From Comamonas sp. lk (lineage in GTDB: Bacteria > Pseudomonadota > Gammaproteobacteria > Burkholderiales > Burkholderiaceae_C): a stretch of 51,468 nt of DNA. The stretch lies in assembly GCA_945925985.1 (NCBI GenBank), contig CAMELV010000028.1:1-51468 (forward strand). Direction: 5' to 3'. The position numbers and the translations under genes were made by a program. This document shows positions 36,103-44,448 of the stretch, piece by piece. Position 1 is the first letter of the stretch, and every line of letters begins with the position of its first letter. Under the pieces are notes generated by a model. That model was not told where the DNA came from. It made no database searches and worked only from the letters and a program-made list of their open reading frames with translations.

Positions 36103-37119
36103 ATGATTGAAAAGCGGGACTTGCCAGTATTGAAGAAGATCACTCGGCGCACTGTTTTGAGTTTGCCAGCGGCCGCCATATTTGCACCGGCGATCGCACG
36201 GGCTCAGACCGCGGCCTGGCCCAACCGGCTGATACGCATCGTTGTGCCCTTTGGCACCGGTGGCGGTACAGACATCACCATGCGACTGCTCGCACCCAAA
36301 ATGAGTGAACTGCTCGGGCAACCGATCATCATCGAAAACCGCCCCGGGGGCGGCAGCACGGTCGGTACCGACTATGTCGCGAAGCAGCCGCCAGACGGCT
36401 ACACCCTTGTGCTGGCGTCGCTCTCATCCACTGGCATTGCCGCAACGCTTTACCCCAATCTGCCCTACGACCCGGTGAAGGATTTGGTCGCCATCTTACC
36501 GACCGTTTTTGTCCCGATCGGACTCTCGGTCACCACGAAAGGTCTGAATGTTAAGACAGTGCCCGAGTTCGTCGCGGCTCTCAAGGCAGCGCCAGACAAA
36601 TTCTCTTATGGCAGCGCCGGCATTGGCACCACGGGGCACCTGGCCAGTGCGACGTTTTTGCAGCGCACGGGCACACAGGCTGTGCACATCCCCTACCGCT
36701 CACCGAGCGAGGTTTACAAAGCCATGATCTCGGGCGAGATTCAGTTCAATAGCGATATTCCGAGCATCATGGCGCCCTTCCACCGTGCCGGGCAGGTGCG
36801 CATGTTGTTGGTCGCCACGGATCAGCGCTCCCCCTCTTTGCCCGATGTGCCGACGGCGGCTGAAGTTGGCATGAAGGATTACAAGGCCTACTCGTGGTAC
36901 GGTCTGTTCGCCCCTTCCGGTACACGCCAGGCGGTGGTGGATCGTTTGGCGGCGGTCATTGAGCAGGCATTGAAGGACCCCGCCATCTCGGCCAAATTCG
37001 ACGACATGGGAACCCCCGCCATGGTCGGCTACACCCCCAGCCGATTCGCCCAGTATGTCAAGGACGAGGTTGCGATCTGGGGGCCGATGGTCAAGGCATC
37101 TGGAGCCCGCGTCGAATAG
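36103..37119 (+). CDS. Bug-family periplasmic solute-binding protein
   Basis: The 338-residue protein has an N-terminal export signal with a twin-arginine-like segment (KKITRRTVLSLPAAAIFAP, cleavage after ARA). Its body has the Bug motifs IRIVVPFGTGGGTDITMRLL, IIENRPGGGSTVGTDYVAKQ and FSYGSAGIGTTGHLASA. ATG at 36103 is preferred to TTG at 36061. It follows the SDR by about 100 bases; the GGTATAC just before the start resembles a half-site near the hiuH/puuE promoter region. It is the second orphan Bug protein of the window. Confidence 0.92.
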   Translation: MIEKRDLPVLKKITRRTVLSLPAAAIFAPAIARAQTAAWPNRLIRIVVPFGTGGGTDITMRLLAPKMSELLGQPIIIENRPGGGSTVGTDYVAKQPPDGYTLVLASLSSTGIAATLYPNLPYDPVKDLVAILPTVFVPIGLSVTTKGLNVKTVPEFVAALKAAPDKFSYGSAGIGTTGHLASATFLQRTGTQAVHIPYRSPSEVYKAMISGEIQFNSDIPSIMAPFHRAGQVRMLLVATDQRSPSLPDVPTAAEVGMKDYKAYSWYGLFAPSGTRQAVVDRLAAVIEQALKDPAISAKFDDMGTPAMVGYTPSRFAQYVKDEVAIWGPMVKASGARVE

Positions 37120-37146
37120 TGACCAACGCCCCCACCAAAGACCACC

Positions 37147-37791
37147 ATGATCCAACTCCATTACCTACCCGGCGCCGCCAGCATGGCGCCCCACATCGTG
37201 CTCGAAGAAATTGGCTGCGGCCACGAGTTGCTCAAGGTCGACAAGGCGGGGGGCCAACTCGGCTCGCCGGCCTATCGCCAGCTCAACCCGAACGGGATGG
37301 TGCCGGTGCTGGTTGATGGCGACCTGGTGCTGTACGAGTCTGCAGCGATTGGCCTGCACCTGGCGGACAGCCATCCGGCGGCCGGTCTGCTGCCCGCGCT
37401 GGGTTCGATCGAGCGGGCGCAGGCTTACAAGTGGGTGGCCTGGCTCGCTGGCACCTTGCAGCCGGCCACCAACATTTACTTTTACCCGGAGCGCTGGGCC
37501 GACAGTGCTGAGGCCATCGCCCAGGTCAAGGCCCATGCCGAGCAGCGTGTGATGGCCCTGGTGCCGCAGATCGAAGCCCAGCTGGCCTCGCATGGCGGCC
37601 CCTGGCTGCTGGGCCAGACCTACAGCCTTCCCGACATCCACGCCATGATGCTGTGCCGCTGGACCCGCAATTTTGAGGGCCCCAAGGCGCATGACCTGCC
37701 GCAGATTCGGGCCTGGCTGCAGCGCCTGCTGGACCGGCCGGCCGTACAACGTGCGTTTGCGCTGGAGGGGCTGCCGGCGCCCTGGTTTTGA
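37147..37791 (+). CDS. Glutathione S-transferase-like protein
   Basis: The 214-residue protein has the thioredoxin-like N-terminal GST domain (MIQLHYLPGAASMAPHIVLE, NPNGMVPVLVDGDLVLYESAAI with the cis-Pro and the Glu-Ser that bind glutathione) and an all-helical C-terminal domain (SLPDIHAMMLCRWTRNF). It is followed after 19 bases by a Rieske oxygenase gene. In Pseudomonas putida CBB5 a GST-like protein, NdmE, is needed for the 7-methylxanthine N-demethylase. This makes a partner role possible, although a simple conjugation enzyme is equally consistent with the sequence. Confidence 0.88.
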   Translation: MIQLHYLPGAASMAPHIVLEEIGCGHELLKVDKAGGQLGSPAYRQLNPNGMVPVLVDGDLVLYESAAIGLHLADSHPAAGLLPALGSIERAQAYKWVAWLAGTLQPATNIYFYPERWADSAEAIAQVKAHAEQRVMALVPQIEAQLASHGGPWLLGQTYSLPDIHAMMLCRWTRNFEGPKAHDLPQIRAWLQRLLDRPAVQRAFALEGLPAPWF

Positions 37792-37810
37792 ATCTGCAGA
37801 GGCCACGGCC

Positions 37811-38830
37811 ATGAACCGGGTCGAACGCGGGCACTGGCACCCTGTCGCGGGCTGTGCGGACGTCGATGGGCAGCCGCTTGCAGCGCTGCTGCTTGGCCAG
37901 CCGCTGGTGCTATGGCGTGATGCGGCAGGTGCTGTTCAGGCCTGGGCCGACCAGTGTCCCCACCGCGGTGCCCGGCTGTCTCTGGGCCGGATCTGCCAGG
38001 GGCGGCTGGAATGCCCCTACCACGGCTGGCAATTCGAGGCTTCAGGCCAGTGCACACTGGTGCCGGCGCTGCCAGCCTTCATACCTCCCCCGTCGCACCG
38101 GGCCCGGGTGTACCAGGCGATCGAGCAGAGAGGGCTGGTCTGGGTTCGCCTGGAGGCCGGCCAGCCGTCATTTGACGTAGCCTTGCCTCGGTTTGAGGCC
38201 GAGGCCGACACCGAACTGCACAAGCTCACCTGCGGCCCCTACGACGTGGCCACCAGTGCCGGCCGTATCGTGGAGAATTTTTTGGATATGGCGCATTTCG
38301 GCTTTGTGCATGAGGGCTGGTTGGGCATGCAGCAGCTGCCTGATGGCGTTACGGGCCATGCCACCGAGATTCCGCCCTACCAGGTCGAGGCCACAGCGCG
38401 GGGTCTGCGCGCCACCGGTTGCCAGGCCTGGCAACCGCGGTCCAGTGTGCACGCCACCGCTGTCGCGTTGATTGACTACAGCTACGAGGTCACGGGGCCT
38501 TTCACGGCCGTGCTGACCAAAGTGCCACCGGCGCACAGCGTGGCCTTGCCGGCGTTTCGTGAGTCCATTGCCCTGTTCATCTGTCCGCTCACGCCCGAGA
38601 CCAGTCGGGTTTGGTTCCGCCTGGCAGTGGCCGATCTGGCGCCGGATGAAGTCGCGCTGCGGGCGTTTCAGGACACCATCTTTCTGCAAGACAAGCCGGT
38701 GCTGGAGTCCCAGACGCCGCGTTTGTTGCCGCTGACGCCGCGTGCCGAGTTACATACCGCCGCTGACAAAGCCTCGGTCGCCTACCGTCGCCACCTGAGC
38801 CAACTGGGTATCACCTTCGGAGTCTGCTGA
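37811..38830 (+). CDS. Rieske non-haem iron oxygenase, alpha subunit type
   Basis: The 339-residue protein has an N-terminal Rieske domain with cluster ligands Cys49/His51 (CPHRG) and Cys68/His71 (CPYHGW). The catalytic domain has the mononuclear iron motif NFLDMAHFGFVH, with Asp159, His162 and His167. No beta-subunit gene is present, as in homo-oligomeric demethylases and HpxD-type enzymes. ATG at 37811 was chosen; the open frame from 37673 overlaps the GST gene. It is coupled to the adenine deaminase gene by a one-base overlap (TGATG). Neighbours suggest a purine substrate, either an N-methylpurine or hypoxanthine. The flavin reductase at 29861-30916 could supply electrons. Confidence 0.85.
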   Translation: MNRVERGHWHPVAGCADVDGQPLAALLLGQPLVLWRDAAGAVQAWADQCPHRGARLSLGRICQGRLECPYHGWQFEASGQCTLVPALPAFIPPPSHRARVYQAIEQRGLVWVRLEAGQPSFDVALPRFEAEADTELHKLTCGPYDVATSAGRIVENFLDMAHFGFVHEGWLGMQQLPDGVTGHATEIPPYQVEATARGLRATGCQAWQPRSSVHATAVALIDYSYEVTGPFTAVLTKVPPAHSVALPAFRESIALFICPLTPETSRVWFRLAVADLAPDEVALRAFQDTIFLQDKPVLESQTPRLLPLTPRAELHTAADKASVAYRRHLSQLGITFGVC

Positions 38831-39882
38831 TGCGCAACCTGCCTTCTTTCGTTCACCACATTCCGGCGCGACGCCTGTCCGAATTGCTGCCGTGCATGCC
38901 CAAGGCCGAGCTGCACATGCACATCGAGGGCTCGCTGGAGCCTGAACTGATGTTTGCCATGGCAGCGCGCAATGGCGTGGCGCTGCCTTACCCCTCGGTA
39001 CAGGCGCTGCGCGAGGCCTATGTGTTTGACAACCTGCAAAGTTTTTTGGACATCTACCACGCCGGCACTTTGGTGCTCAAGACCGAGCAGGATTTTTATG
39101 ACATGGCCAGCGCCTACCTGGCGCGGGCTCAGGCCGACCAGGTGCTGCACACCGAGATTTTTTTCGACACCCAGACCCACACTGGGCACGGCCTGAGTGC
39201 CGAGGTGGTCATCAACGGCCTGCACCGTGCCTGCATTGATGCGCCGGCCCGCTTCGGCATGACCGCCTCGTTGATTTTGTGCTTCTTGCGGCACCTGAGC
39301 GAGACCGAGGCCTTTGAGTGCCTGGAGCAGGCGCTGCCGCTGCGCGACAAAATCTTGGGCATCGGCCTGGCGTCCAGTGAGGTCGGCCACCCGCCTGAGA
39401 AGTTCGCCCGGGTATTTGCCCGCGCGCGGGAATTGGGCTTCCGGCTGGTGGCGCATGCCGGCGAGGAGGGCCCGCCGGCCTACATCTGGAGCGCGCTCGA
39501 TGTGCTCAAGGTTGAGCGCATCGACCACGGTGTGCGTGCCATCGACGACGCGGCCCTGATGCAGCGGCTGGTGCAAGACCGTATCCCGCTCACGGTTTGT
39601 CCGCTGTCCAACCTCAAGCTGCGGGTGGTAGACACTCTCGCGCAGCACCACCTGCAGCGCCTGCTCGATGTCGGCGTCATGGCCACGGTCAACTCTGACG
39701 ACCCGGCCTACTTTGGCGGTTACCTGAACCAGAACTTCACCCAGACCTTCGCCGCGCTGCCAATGACCGCCGCCCACGCCTACGCCCTAGCACGCAACAG
39801 TTTTGACGCCAGTTTCATCGACGAGGGCGCGCGCCGTGCCCATGTGGCGCGGCTTGACGCGCTGTTTGAATCATTTGCCTGA
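38830..39882 (+). CDS. Adenine deaminase (adenosine deaminase superfamily)
   Basis: The 350-residue protein has zinc ligands His29 and His31 in the AELHMHIEGSLEPEL motif, HAGEEGPPAYIWSALDVL with active-site His and Glu, ERIDHGVRA, and NSDDPAYFGGY with the catalytic Asp. The HIEGSLEP and SDDPAYFGGY forms are those of eukaryote-like adenine deaminases rather than adenosine deaminases, which usually read HLDGSL. It would convert adenine to hypoxanthine. The gene is coupled to the Rieske oxygenase and lies 13 bases before guanine deaminase, so it belongs to a base-salvage or degradation operon. Confidence 0.88.
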   Translation: MRNLPSFVHHIPARRLSELLPCMPKAELHMHIEGSLEPELMFAMAARNGVALPYPSVQALREAYVFDNLQSFLDIYHAGTLVLKTEQDFYDMASAYLARAQADQVLHTEIFFDTQTHTGHGLSAEVVINGLHRACIDAPARFGMTASLILCFLRHLSETEAFECLEQALPLRDKILGIGLASSEVGHPPEKFARVFARARELGFRLVAHAGEEGPPAYIWSALDVLKVERIDHGVRAIDDAALMQRLVQDRIPLTVCPLSNLKLRVVDTLAQHHLQRLLDVGVMATVNSDDPAYFGGYLNQNFTQTFAALPMTAAHAYALARNSFDASFIDEGARRAHVARLDALFESFA

Positions 39883-39895
39883 TGATCCAGCCGTC

Positions 39896-41230
39896 ATGAA
39901 AGGCTACCGTGCCGCGCTGTTGCGCTTTGACCCTGCCGCTGCACCCCAGCAGTCGGCCGTTTACGAGGCCGACGGTTTGCTGGTGGTCGGACCCGATGCC
40001 CGTGGCACCCAGGTGGTGCAGGCTGCGGGCGCTTGGACCACGCTGGCACCGCGCTACCCCGGCCTGGTGGTGGCGCATTGGCCGGGCCGCCTGATTGCGC
40101 CGGGCTTTGTCGACCTGCACCTGCACTACCCGCAGACCAACGTCATCGGTTCGCCGGCCTCTGGTCTGCTGCCCTGGCTGGAGAACTACACCTTCCCCGA
40201 AGAGCAGCGCTTTGAGTCGCCCGACTACAGTGCCGCCGAGGCCGCTTTTTTTCTGGACGAACTGCTGCGCCACGGTGTCACCACGGCGCTGACCTTTGCC
40301 ACCTCGCACCCGGCCTCGGTGCAGGCCCTGTTCACAGCCGCGCAGCAGCGCCAGCTGCGGGTGATCACCGGCCTGTGCCTGATGGACCGGCATGCGCCGG
40401 CGGCCCTGCTCAACCGCGCCGGCCCAGGTGGCACCGACGCCACCGAACAAAGCCTGATTGATTCCGAGAGCCTGCTCCAGCAGTGGCAGGGTGTCGGTCG
40501 GCTCGGTTATGCCATCACACCGCGTTTTGCGCCGACGTCCAGCGACGCCCAGTTGCGCGGCGCCGGGGAACTGGCGGCCCGCCACCCGCAGGCCTGGGTC
40601 CAGTCGCATGTGGCCGAAAACCCCGACGAAATCAGCTGGGCCCGGGCCTTGTTTCCGCAGTCGCGCAGCTACTTGGCCACCTATGCCGACTTTGGTCTCA
40701 TGCGTGAGCGTTCGGTCTACGCCCATTGCATCCATTTTGACGATGCCGACCGGGCCCTGATGTGCGAGACTGGTGCTGCCGCCGCCGTCTGCCCCACCAG
40801 CAACCTGTTTCTGGGCAGCGGTTTTTTTGACTATGCTGCCGCTGACTTGGCGGGTTTTTGTTACGGTTTGGCCAGTGATGTGGGCGGTGGCACCTCGTTC
40901 AGCCCGTTTCACACCATGCTCGCGGCCTATTACGTCGGGCGCGAAGGTCAGGCCAAGCCCGGTCTTTCGCTGTCGCCACAGCAGCTGTGGTGGCAGCACA
41001 CCGCCGGTGCGGCGCAGGCGCTGGGGCTGGACGGCCGTGGTGGCGGGCCGGCCGTGGGTAACCTGCAGCCGGGCTGTGAGGCAGATTTTGTGGTGCTCAA
41101 CCCGCAGGCCACGCCCCTGTTGGCGCGGCGCACTGGCCGCGCCGCCACGTTGGACGAATTGTTGTTTGCGCTGATCGTGCTGGGTGACGACCGAGTCGTC
41201 GAGCGCACCGTGATTTCACAAGCGATTTAG
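39896..41230 (+). CDS. guaD: Guanine deaminase
   Basis: This amidohydrolase converts guanine to xanthine. The 444-residue protein carries the zinc ligands His75 and His77 in GFVDLHLHYPQTNVIGSPA, the segment LPWLENYTFPEEQRF that is diagnostic of guanine deaminase, QSHVAENPDEI, YAHCIHFDDAD and ASDVGGGTSFSPFHTM. ATG at 39896 is preferred to an in-frame start inside the adenine deaminase gene. It is the last gene of the GST-Rieske-deaminase run and is followed directly by a repeat-family copy. Confidence 0.96.
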   Translation: MKGYRAALLRFDPAAAPQQSAVYEADGLLVVGPDARGTQVVQAAGAWTTLAPRYPGLVVAHWPGRLIAPGFVDLHLHYPQTNVIGSPASGLLPWLENYTFPEEQRFESPDYSAAEAAFFLDELLRHGVTTALTFATSHPASVQALFTAAQQRQLRVITGLCLMDRHAPAALLNRAGPGGTDATEQSLIDSESLLQQWQGVGRLGYAITPRFAPTSSDAQLRGAGELAARHPQAWVQSHVAENPDEISWARALFPQSRSYLATYADFGLMRERSVYAHCIHFDDADRALMCETGAAAAVCPTSNLFLGSGFFDYAAADLAGFCYGLASDVGGGTSFSPFHTMLAAYYVGREGQAKPGLSLSPQQLWWQHTAGAAQALGLDGRGGGPAVGNLQPGCEADFVVLNPQATPLLARRTGRAATLDELLFALIVLGDDRVVERTVISQAI

Positions 41231-41279
41231 GCCTCTAGCCCTTGTCGCCGTTGGTTGAGTAGCTATTGAAGTTGTAGCG
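41225..41279 (-). repeat. Repeat family copy C, after guanine deaminase
   Basis: Read on the minus strand the copy starts CGCTACAACTTCAATAGC and ends with GACAAGGGCTAGAGGCC. It overlaps the last six bases of the guanine deaminase gene and otherwise lies between it and dcd. It is the clearest match to copy A and anchors the family alignment. Confidence 0.65.
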
Positions 41280-41327
41280 TTTGTTGTCTGAAGATTACAA
41301 TCCGACCAACCCAGGAGATTAGTTCAC

Positions 41328-41894
41328 ATGACGATCAAGAGCGACAAATGGATCCGCCGCATGGCCGAGACCACCGGCATGATCGAGCCCTTCGAACCCG
41401 GCCAGGTCCGGGAGCGCGACGGCCGCAAGATCATTTCCTACGGCACCAGCAGCTACGGCTACGACATCCGCTGTGCGCCCGAGTTCAAGGTGTTCACCAA
41501 CATCCACAGCACCGTGGTCGACCCCAAGAATTTTGATGAAAAAAGCTTTGTCGATTTCCATGACGAGGTCTGCATCATTCCGCCCAACAGCTTTGCGCTG
41601 GCCCGCACCATGGAGTACTTTCGTATCCCGCGCAATGTGCTCACCATCTGCCTGGGCAAAAGCACCTATGCCCGTTGCGGCATCATCGTCAACGTGACCC
41701 CGTTCGAGCCCGAGTGGGAGGGTTTTGTGACGCTGGAGTTCTCCAACACCACGCCGCTGCCGGCCAAGATCTATGCCGGCGAGGGCTGCGCCCAGGTGCT
41801 GTTTTTTGAGAGCGACGAGGTCTGTGAGACCAGCTACAAAGACCGTGGTGGCAAGTACCAGGGTCAGCGTGGCGTGACCCTGCCAAAAGCATAA
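41328..41894 (+). CDS. dcd: dCTP deaminase
   Basis: Dcd converts dCTP to dUTP for thymidylate synthesis. The 188-residue protein has the standard length and motifs: [17 protein letters not shown] near the start, [20 protein letters not shown] with the catalytic Ser-Arg region, [17 protein letters not shown], and the C-terminal [13 protein letters not shown]. It begins after the repeat copy and a short AT-rich stretch that probably holds its promoter. Confidence 0.97.
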   Translation: MTIKSDKWIRRMAETTGMIEPFEPGQVRERDGRKIISYGTSSYGYDIRCAPEFKVFTNIHSTVVDPKNFDEKSFVDFHDEVCIIPPNSFALARTMEYFRIPRNVLTICLGKSTYARCGIIVNVTPFEPEWEGFVTLEFSNTTPLPAKIYAGEGCAQVLFFESDEVCETSYKDRGGKYQGQRGVTLPKA

Positions 41895-41935
41895 ACCAGC
41901 GCTCAGCGGCCCAAACAGCCCAATGGAGGATAATC

Positions 41936-41989
41936 ATGGTTTGCCCCGATCTCCCGGGCACCATCAGCTATCGGCTCGATAGCACCTGA
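41936..41989 (+). CDS. Possible 17-residue leader ORF before rhlE
   Basis: ATG at 41936 is preceded at six bases by a strong Shine-Dalgarno GGAGG (41925-41929). The frame encodes MVCPDLPGTISYRLDST and stops 12 bases before the rhlE start. It spans the palindrome at 41967-41983. It may be a leader peptide, or the palindrome and frame may coincide by chance. Nothing in the peptide suggests a function. Confidence 0.3.
   Translation: MVCPDLPGTISYRLDST
41967..41983. repeat. Palindrome head of the repeat family (copy E, no tail)
   Basis: GCTATC and GATAGC form a perfect six-base inverted repeat around GGCTC. It matches the head of copies A-D in register, but the family tail is missing. It could form an mRNA hairpin just upstream of the rhlE ribosome site. 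Confidence 0.45.
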
Positions 41990-42001
41990 CCTTGGCTGTG
42001 A

Positions 42002-43543
42002 ATGACCGATCTGACTTCTGATGTAACCCTTGACGGGGTCCCCGCTACGGCACCTGAACTGGCCGCCGACACCCCCATCATGGCCTTTGCCCAATTGCAA
42101 CTGGCCGCACCACTGGCCCGCGCCGTGGCCGAGATGGGCTACACCGCCATGACGCCTATCCAGGCCCAGGCCATTCCGGTGGTGCTGCAAGGGCGTGACG
42201 TGATGGGAGCTGCACAAACCGGCACCGGCAAAACAGCGGCTTTTGCCCTGCCGCTGCTGCAGCGCCTACTCAAGCACGAAAACGGCTCCACCTCGCCCGC
42301 CCGCCACCCGGTGCGTGCCCTGGTGCTCTTGCCCACCCGCGAGTTGGCCGACCAGGTGGCCCAGGCCATCAAATCCTACGCCCAACACACCCAATTGCGC
42401 AGCACGGTGGTTTTTGGTGGCATCGACATGAAGCCGCAGACCCTTGAGCTGAAAAAAGGCGTCGAAGTGCTGGTGGCCACCCCCGGACGGTTGCTGGACC
42501 ATATTGAAGCCAAAAACGCGGTGCTGGGCCAGGTGGAGTACGTGGTGCTCGACGAGGCTGACCGCATGCTCGACATCGGTTTTCTGCCCGATCTGCAGCG
42601 CATCCTGAGCTATCTGCCCAAGCAGCGCACCACACTCTTGTTTTCCGCCACGTTTTCGCCCGAGATCAAGCGCCTGGCCAACAGTTATCTGCAAAGCCCC
42701 GTCACCATTGAGGTGGCCCGCTCCAACGCCACCGCCTCCACGGTGGAGCAGCATTTTTACAGTGTGGGTGACGACGACAAGCGCCACGCGCTGCACCAGA
42801 TCCTCATGGCCCGAGACCTCAAACAGGCTTTTGTGTTTGTCAACAGCAAGCTCGGCTGTGCCCGCTTGGCGCGCTCCCTGGAGCGTGAAGGCCTCAACAC
42901 GACCGCCCTGCATGGCGACAAAAGCCAGGACGAACGGCTCAAGGCGCTCGATTCCTTCAAAAAGGGCGAAGTCGACTTGTTGGTCTGTACCGATGTGGCT
43001 GCGCGCGGCCTGGACATCAAGGACGTGCCGGCGGTGTTCAACTTTGATATTCCCTTCAATGCCGAAGACTACGTGCACCGCATTGGTCGCACCGGCCGCG
43101 CTGGCGCATCGGGCTTGGCCGTGAGCTTTGTCTCCAAGAGCGACGCCCGGCTGGTGGCTGATATCGAGAAGCTGATCAAAGTCAAAATTGAGCTCGAAGC
43201 GATCGAGTTTGACGAAGACCAGCCCGATATCCGCAATCAGGGCCGCATCAACGACGGACGCCGCATGTACGCTGAAGGCGCCCACGAGGAGCCGCGCCGC
43301 GGCGGCCACCGCGAAGGTGGCCCGAGGGAGACCCCACAGGCCGCGCAATACCCCCGGCAAGAGCGGGCGCCTCGGCAGTCACCCTCGCGAGATCCGTTTT
43401 TTGACAAACCCTATGAGCCGGCAGCCGCTGCCAGCGAGACTGCGCCGGCCTGGGAAGCCAGCCCGGCACGTCCAGGCGCCCGCTCGGTGTCGGCCAACAT
43501 CAAGCCCAAGCGCCGTGTGGCGGCGCTGTTCAAGGCCGAGTAA
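42002..43543 (+). CDS. rhlE: DEAD-box RNA helicase, RhlE type
   Basis: The 513-residue protein has the full DEAD-box set: TPIQAQAIPVVLQGRD, Walker A AAQTGTGKT, PTRELADQ, ATPGR, DEAD, SAT, then HGDKSQDER, RGLDIKDV and HRIGRTGR. Length and the QPDIRNQGR linker fit RhlE. The last 80 or so residues are low-complexity, rich in Arg, Gly, Pro and Glu, and end in RRVAALFKAE, typical of RNA-binding tails. RhlE proteins remodel RNA in ribosome assembly and decay. A possible leader frame and hairpin lie just upstream, and a hairpin shared with apaH follows. Confidence 0.94.
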   Translation: MTDLTSDVTLDGVPATAPELAADTPIMAFAQLQLAAPLARAVAEMGYTAMTPIQAQAIPVVLQGRDVMGAAQTGTGKTAAFALPLLQRLLKHENGSTSPARHPVRALVLLPTRELADQVAQAIKSYAQHTQLRSTVVFGGIDMKPQTLELKKGVEVLVATPGRLLDHIEAKNAVLGQVEYVVLDEADRMLDIGFLPDLQRILSYLPKQRTTLLFSATFSPEIKRLANSYLQSPVTIEVARSNATASTVEQHFYSVGDDDKRHALHQILMARDLKQAFVFVNSKLGCARLARSLEREGLNTTALHGDKSQDERLKALDSFKKGEVDLLVCTDVAARGLDIKDVPAVFNFDIPFNAEDYVHRIGRTGRAGASGLAVSFVSKSDARLVADIEKLIKVKIELEAIEFDEDQPDIRNQGRINDGRRMYAEGAHEEPRRGGHREGGPRETPQAAQYPRQERAPRQSPSRDPFFDKPYEPAAAASETAPAWEASPARPGARSVSANIKPKRRVAALFKAE

Positions 43544-43554
43544 GCGCGGCGCTG

Positions 43555-43570
43555 GCCCGGTCAGCCGGGC
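43555..43570. terminator. Hairpin between convergent rhlE and apaH
   Basis: GCCCGG and CCGGGC form a perfect six-base stem around TCAG, spanning the apaH stop codon and lying 12 bases after the rhlE stop. It can serve either strand, though no long T-run follows. Confidence 0.4.
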
Positions 43571-44424
43571 TTCTGCCCCTCAGGGCATTGGACCTGAAAC
43601 AGCTTTTGAGAGAGTGCTTGGCCCGGCGCCCCGGGCGCGCCGTCACCCAGGCGCATCGCGCTCAGGCACCCCCCCCAAACGCAACCGGTATCAAGCGACA
43701 GCACGTCCGGGCGCCTCAGCGCACCCAGGGTAGACCAGTGACCAAAGGCCACCGTCACTCCGGCCGTTTGACGCCCAGGCACGTCGAACCAGGGCTGGTA
43801 ACCGGCGGGCGCTGCGCCTGCGCCCTCTTTGGTGGCAAATTCCATGCGATCCTGTGCGTCGCAAAACCGCAGCCGGGTCAGAGCATTCACGATCATGCGC
43901 CAGCGCGGTACCCCCTGCAGCGTCTCGTGCCAGGCCTCGGGCTCGTCACCATACAGTTGCTTCAAAAAATCACCGGCCATATCGCTGCGCAGGACCTGTT
44001 CCACCTCGGCCGCCCTGGACATGGTTTGCGCCACCGTCCAGCTCGGCAACACGCCAGCATGCACCATCAGCACCGGGTGGGCGTCAATGTGCTCCAGGAT
44101 CGCCAGACGCTGCCAACGCAACCAATCCAGCATGGCGCTGCGGTCGGGCGCCTGCAGAATATCGTTCACCGTGTCGCTGCGGTGCGGCGGGCGTGCACCC
44201 TGCGTCAGCGCCAGTAGGTGCAGGTCGTGGTTGCCCAGCAGGCATTGGGCGGCAGCGCCGTAGCCCATCAGCCGCCGCAGCACGCTGGCCGAGGCCGGTC
44301 CGCGGTTGACCAGGTCCCCCAGCAGAAACAGCGTGTCACGACTGGGCGAGAACGCCAGCTCAGACAGCAAGCGCTGCAAGGGCTCGTCACAGCCCTGAAT
44401 ATCACCGATCAAGTACATTGCCAT
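43561..44424 (-). CDS. apaH: Symmetrical bis(5'-nucleosyl)-tetraphosphatase
   Basis: ApaH hydrolyses Ap4A to two ADP and also removes Np4 caps from RNA. The 287-residue protein has the metallophosphoesterase motifs YLIGDIQGC, LLGDLVNRGP and LLGNHDLHLLAL, and the C-terminal FGHWSTLGALRRPDVLSLDTGCVWGG region split over its usual spacing. ATG at 44424 gives the family N-terminus (MAMYLIGD); the long open frame to 45459 is a shadow of the divergent gene. An alternative ATG at 44433 adds three residues. Confidence 0.95.
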   Translation of the reverse strand: MAMYLIGDIQGCDEPLQRLLSELAFSPSRDTLFLLGDLVNRGPASASVLRRLMGYGAAAQCLLGNHDLHLLALTQGARPPHRSDTVNDILQAPDRSAMLDWLRWQRLAILEHIDAHPVLMVHAGVLPSWTVAQTMSRAAEVEQVLRSDMAGDFLKQLYGDEPEAWHETLQGVPRWRMIVNALTRLRFCDAQDRMEFATKEGAGAAPAGYQPWFDVPGRQTAGVTVAFGHWSTLGALRRPDVLSLDTGCVWGGCLSAMRLGDGAPGAPGQALSQKLFQVQCPEGQKPG

Positions 44425-44448
44425 GGTGTTCATTCTCGCGCCTGATCC

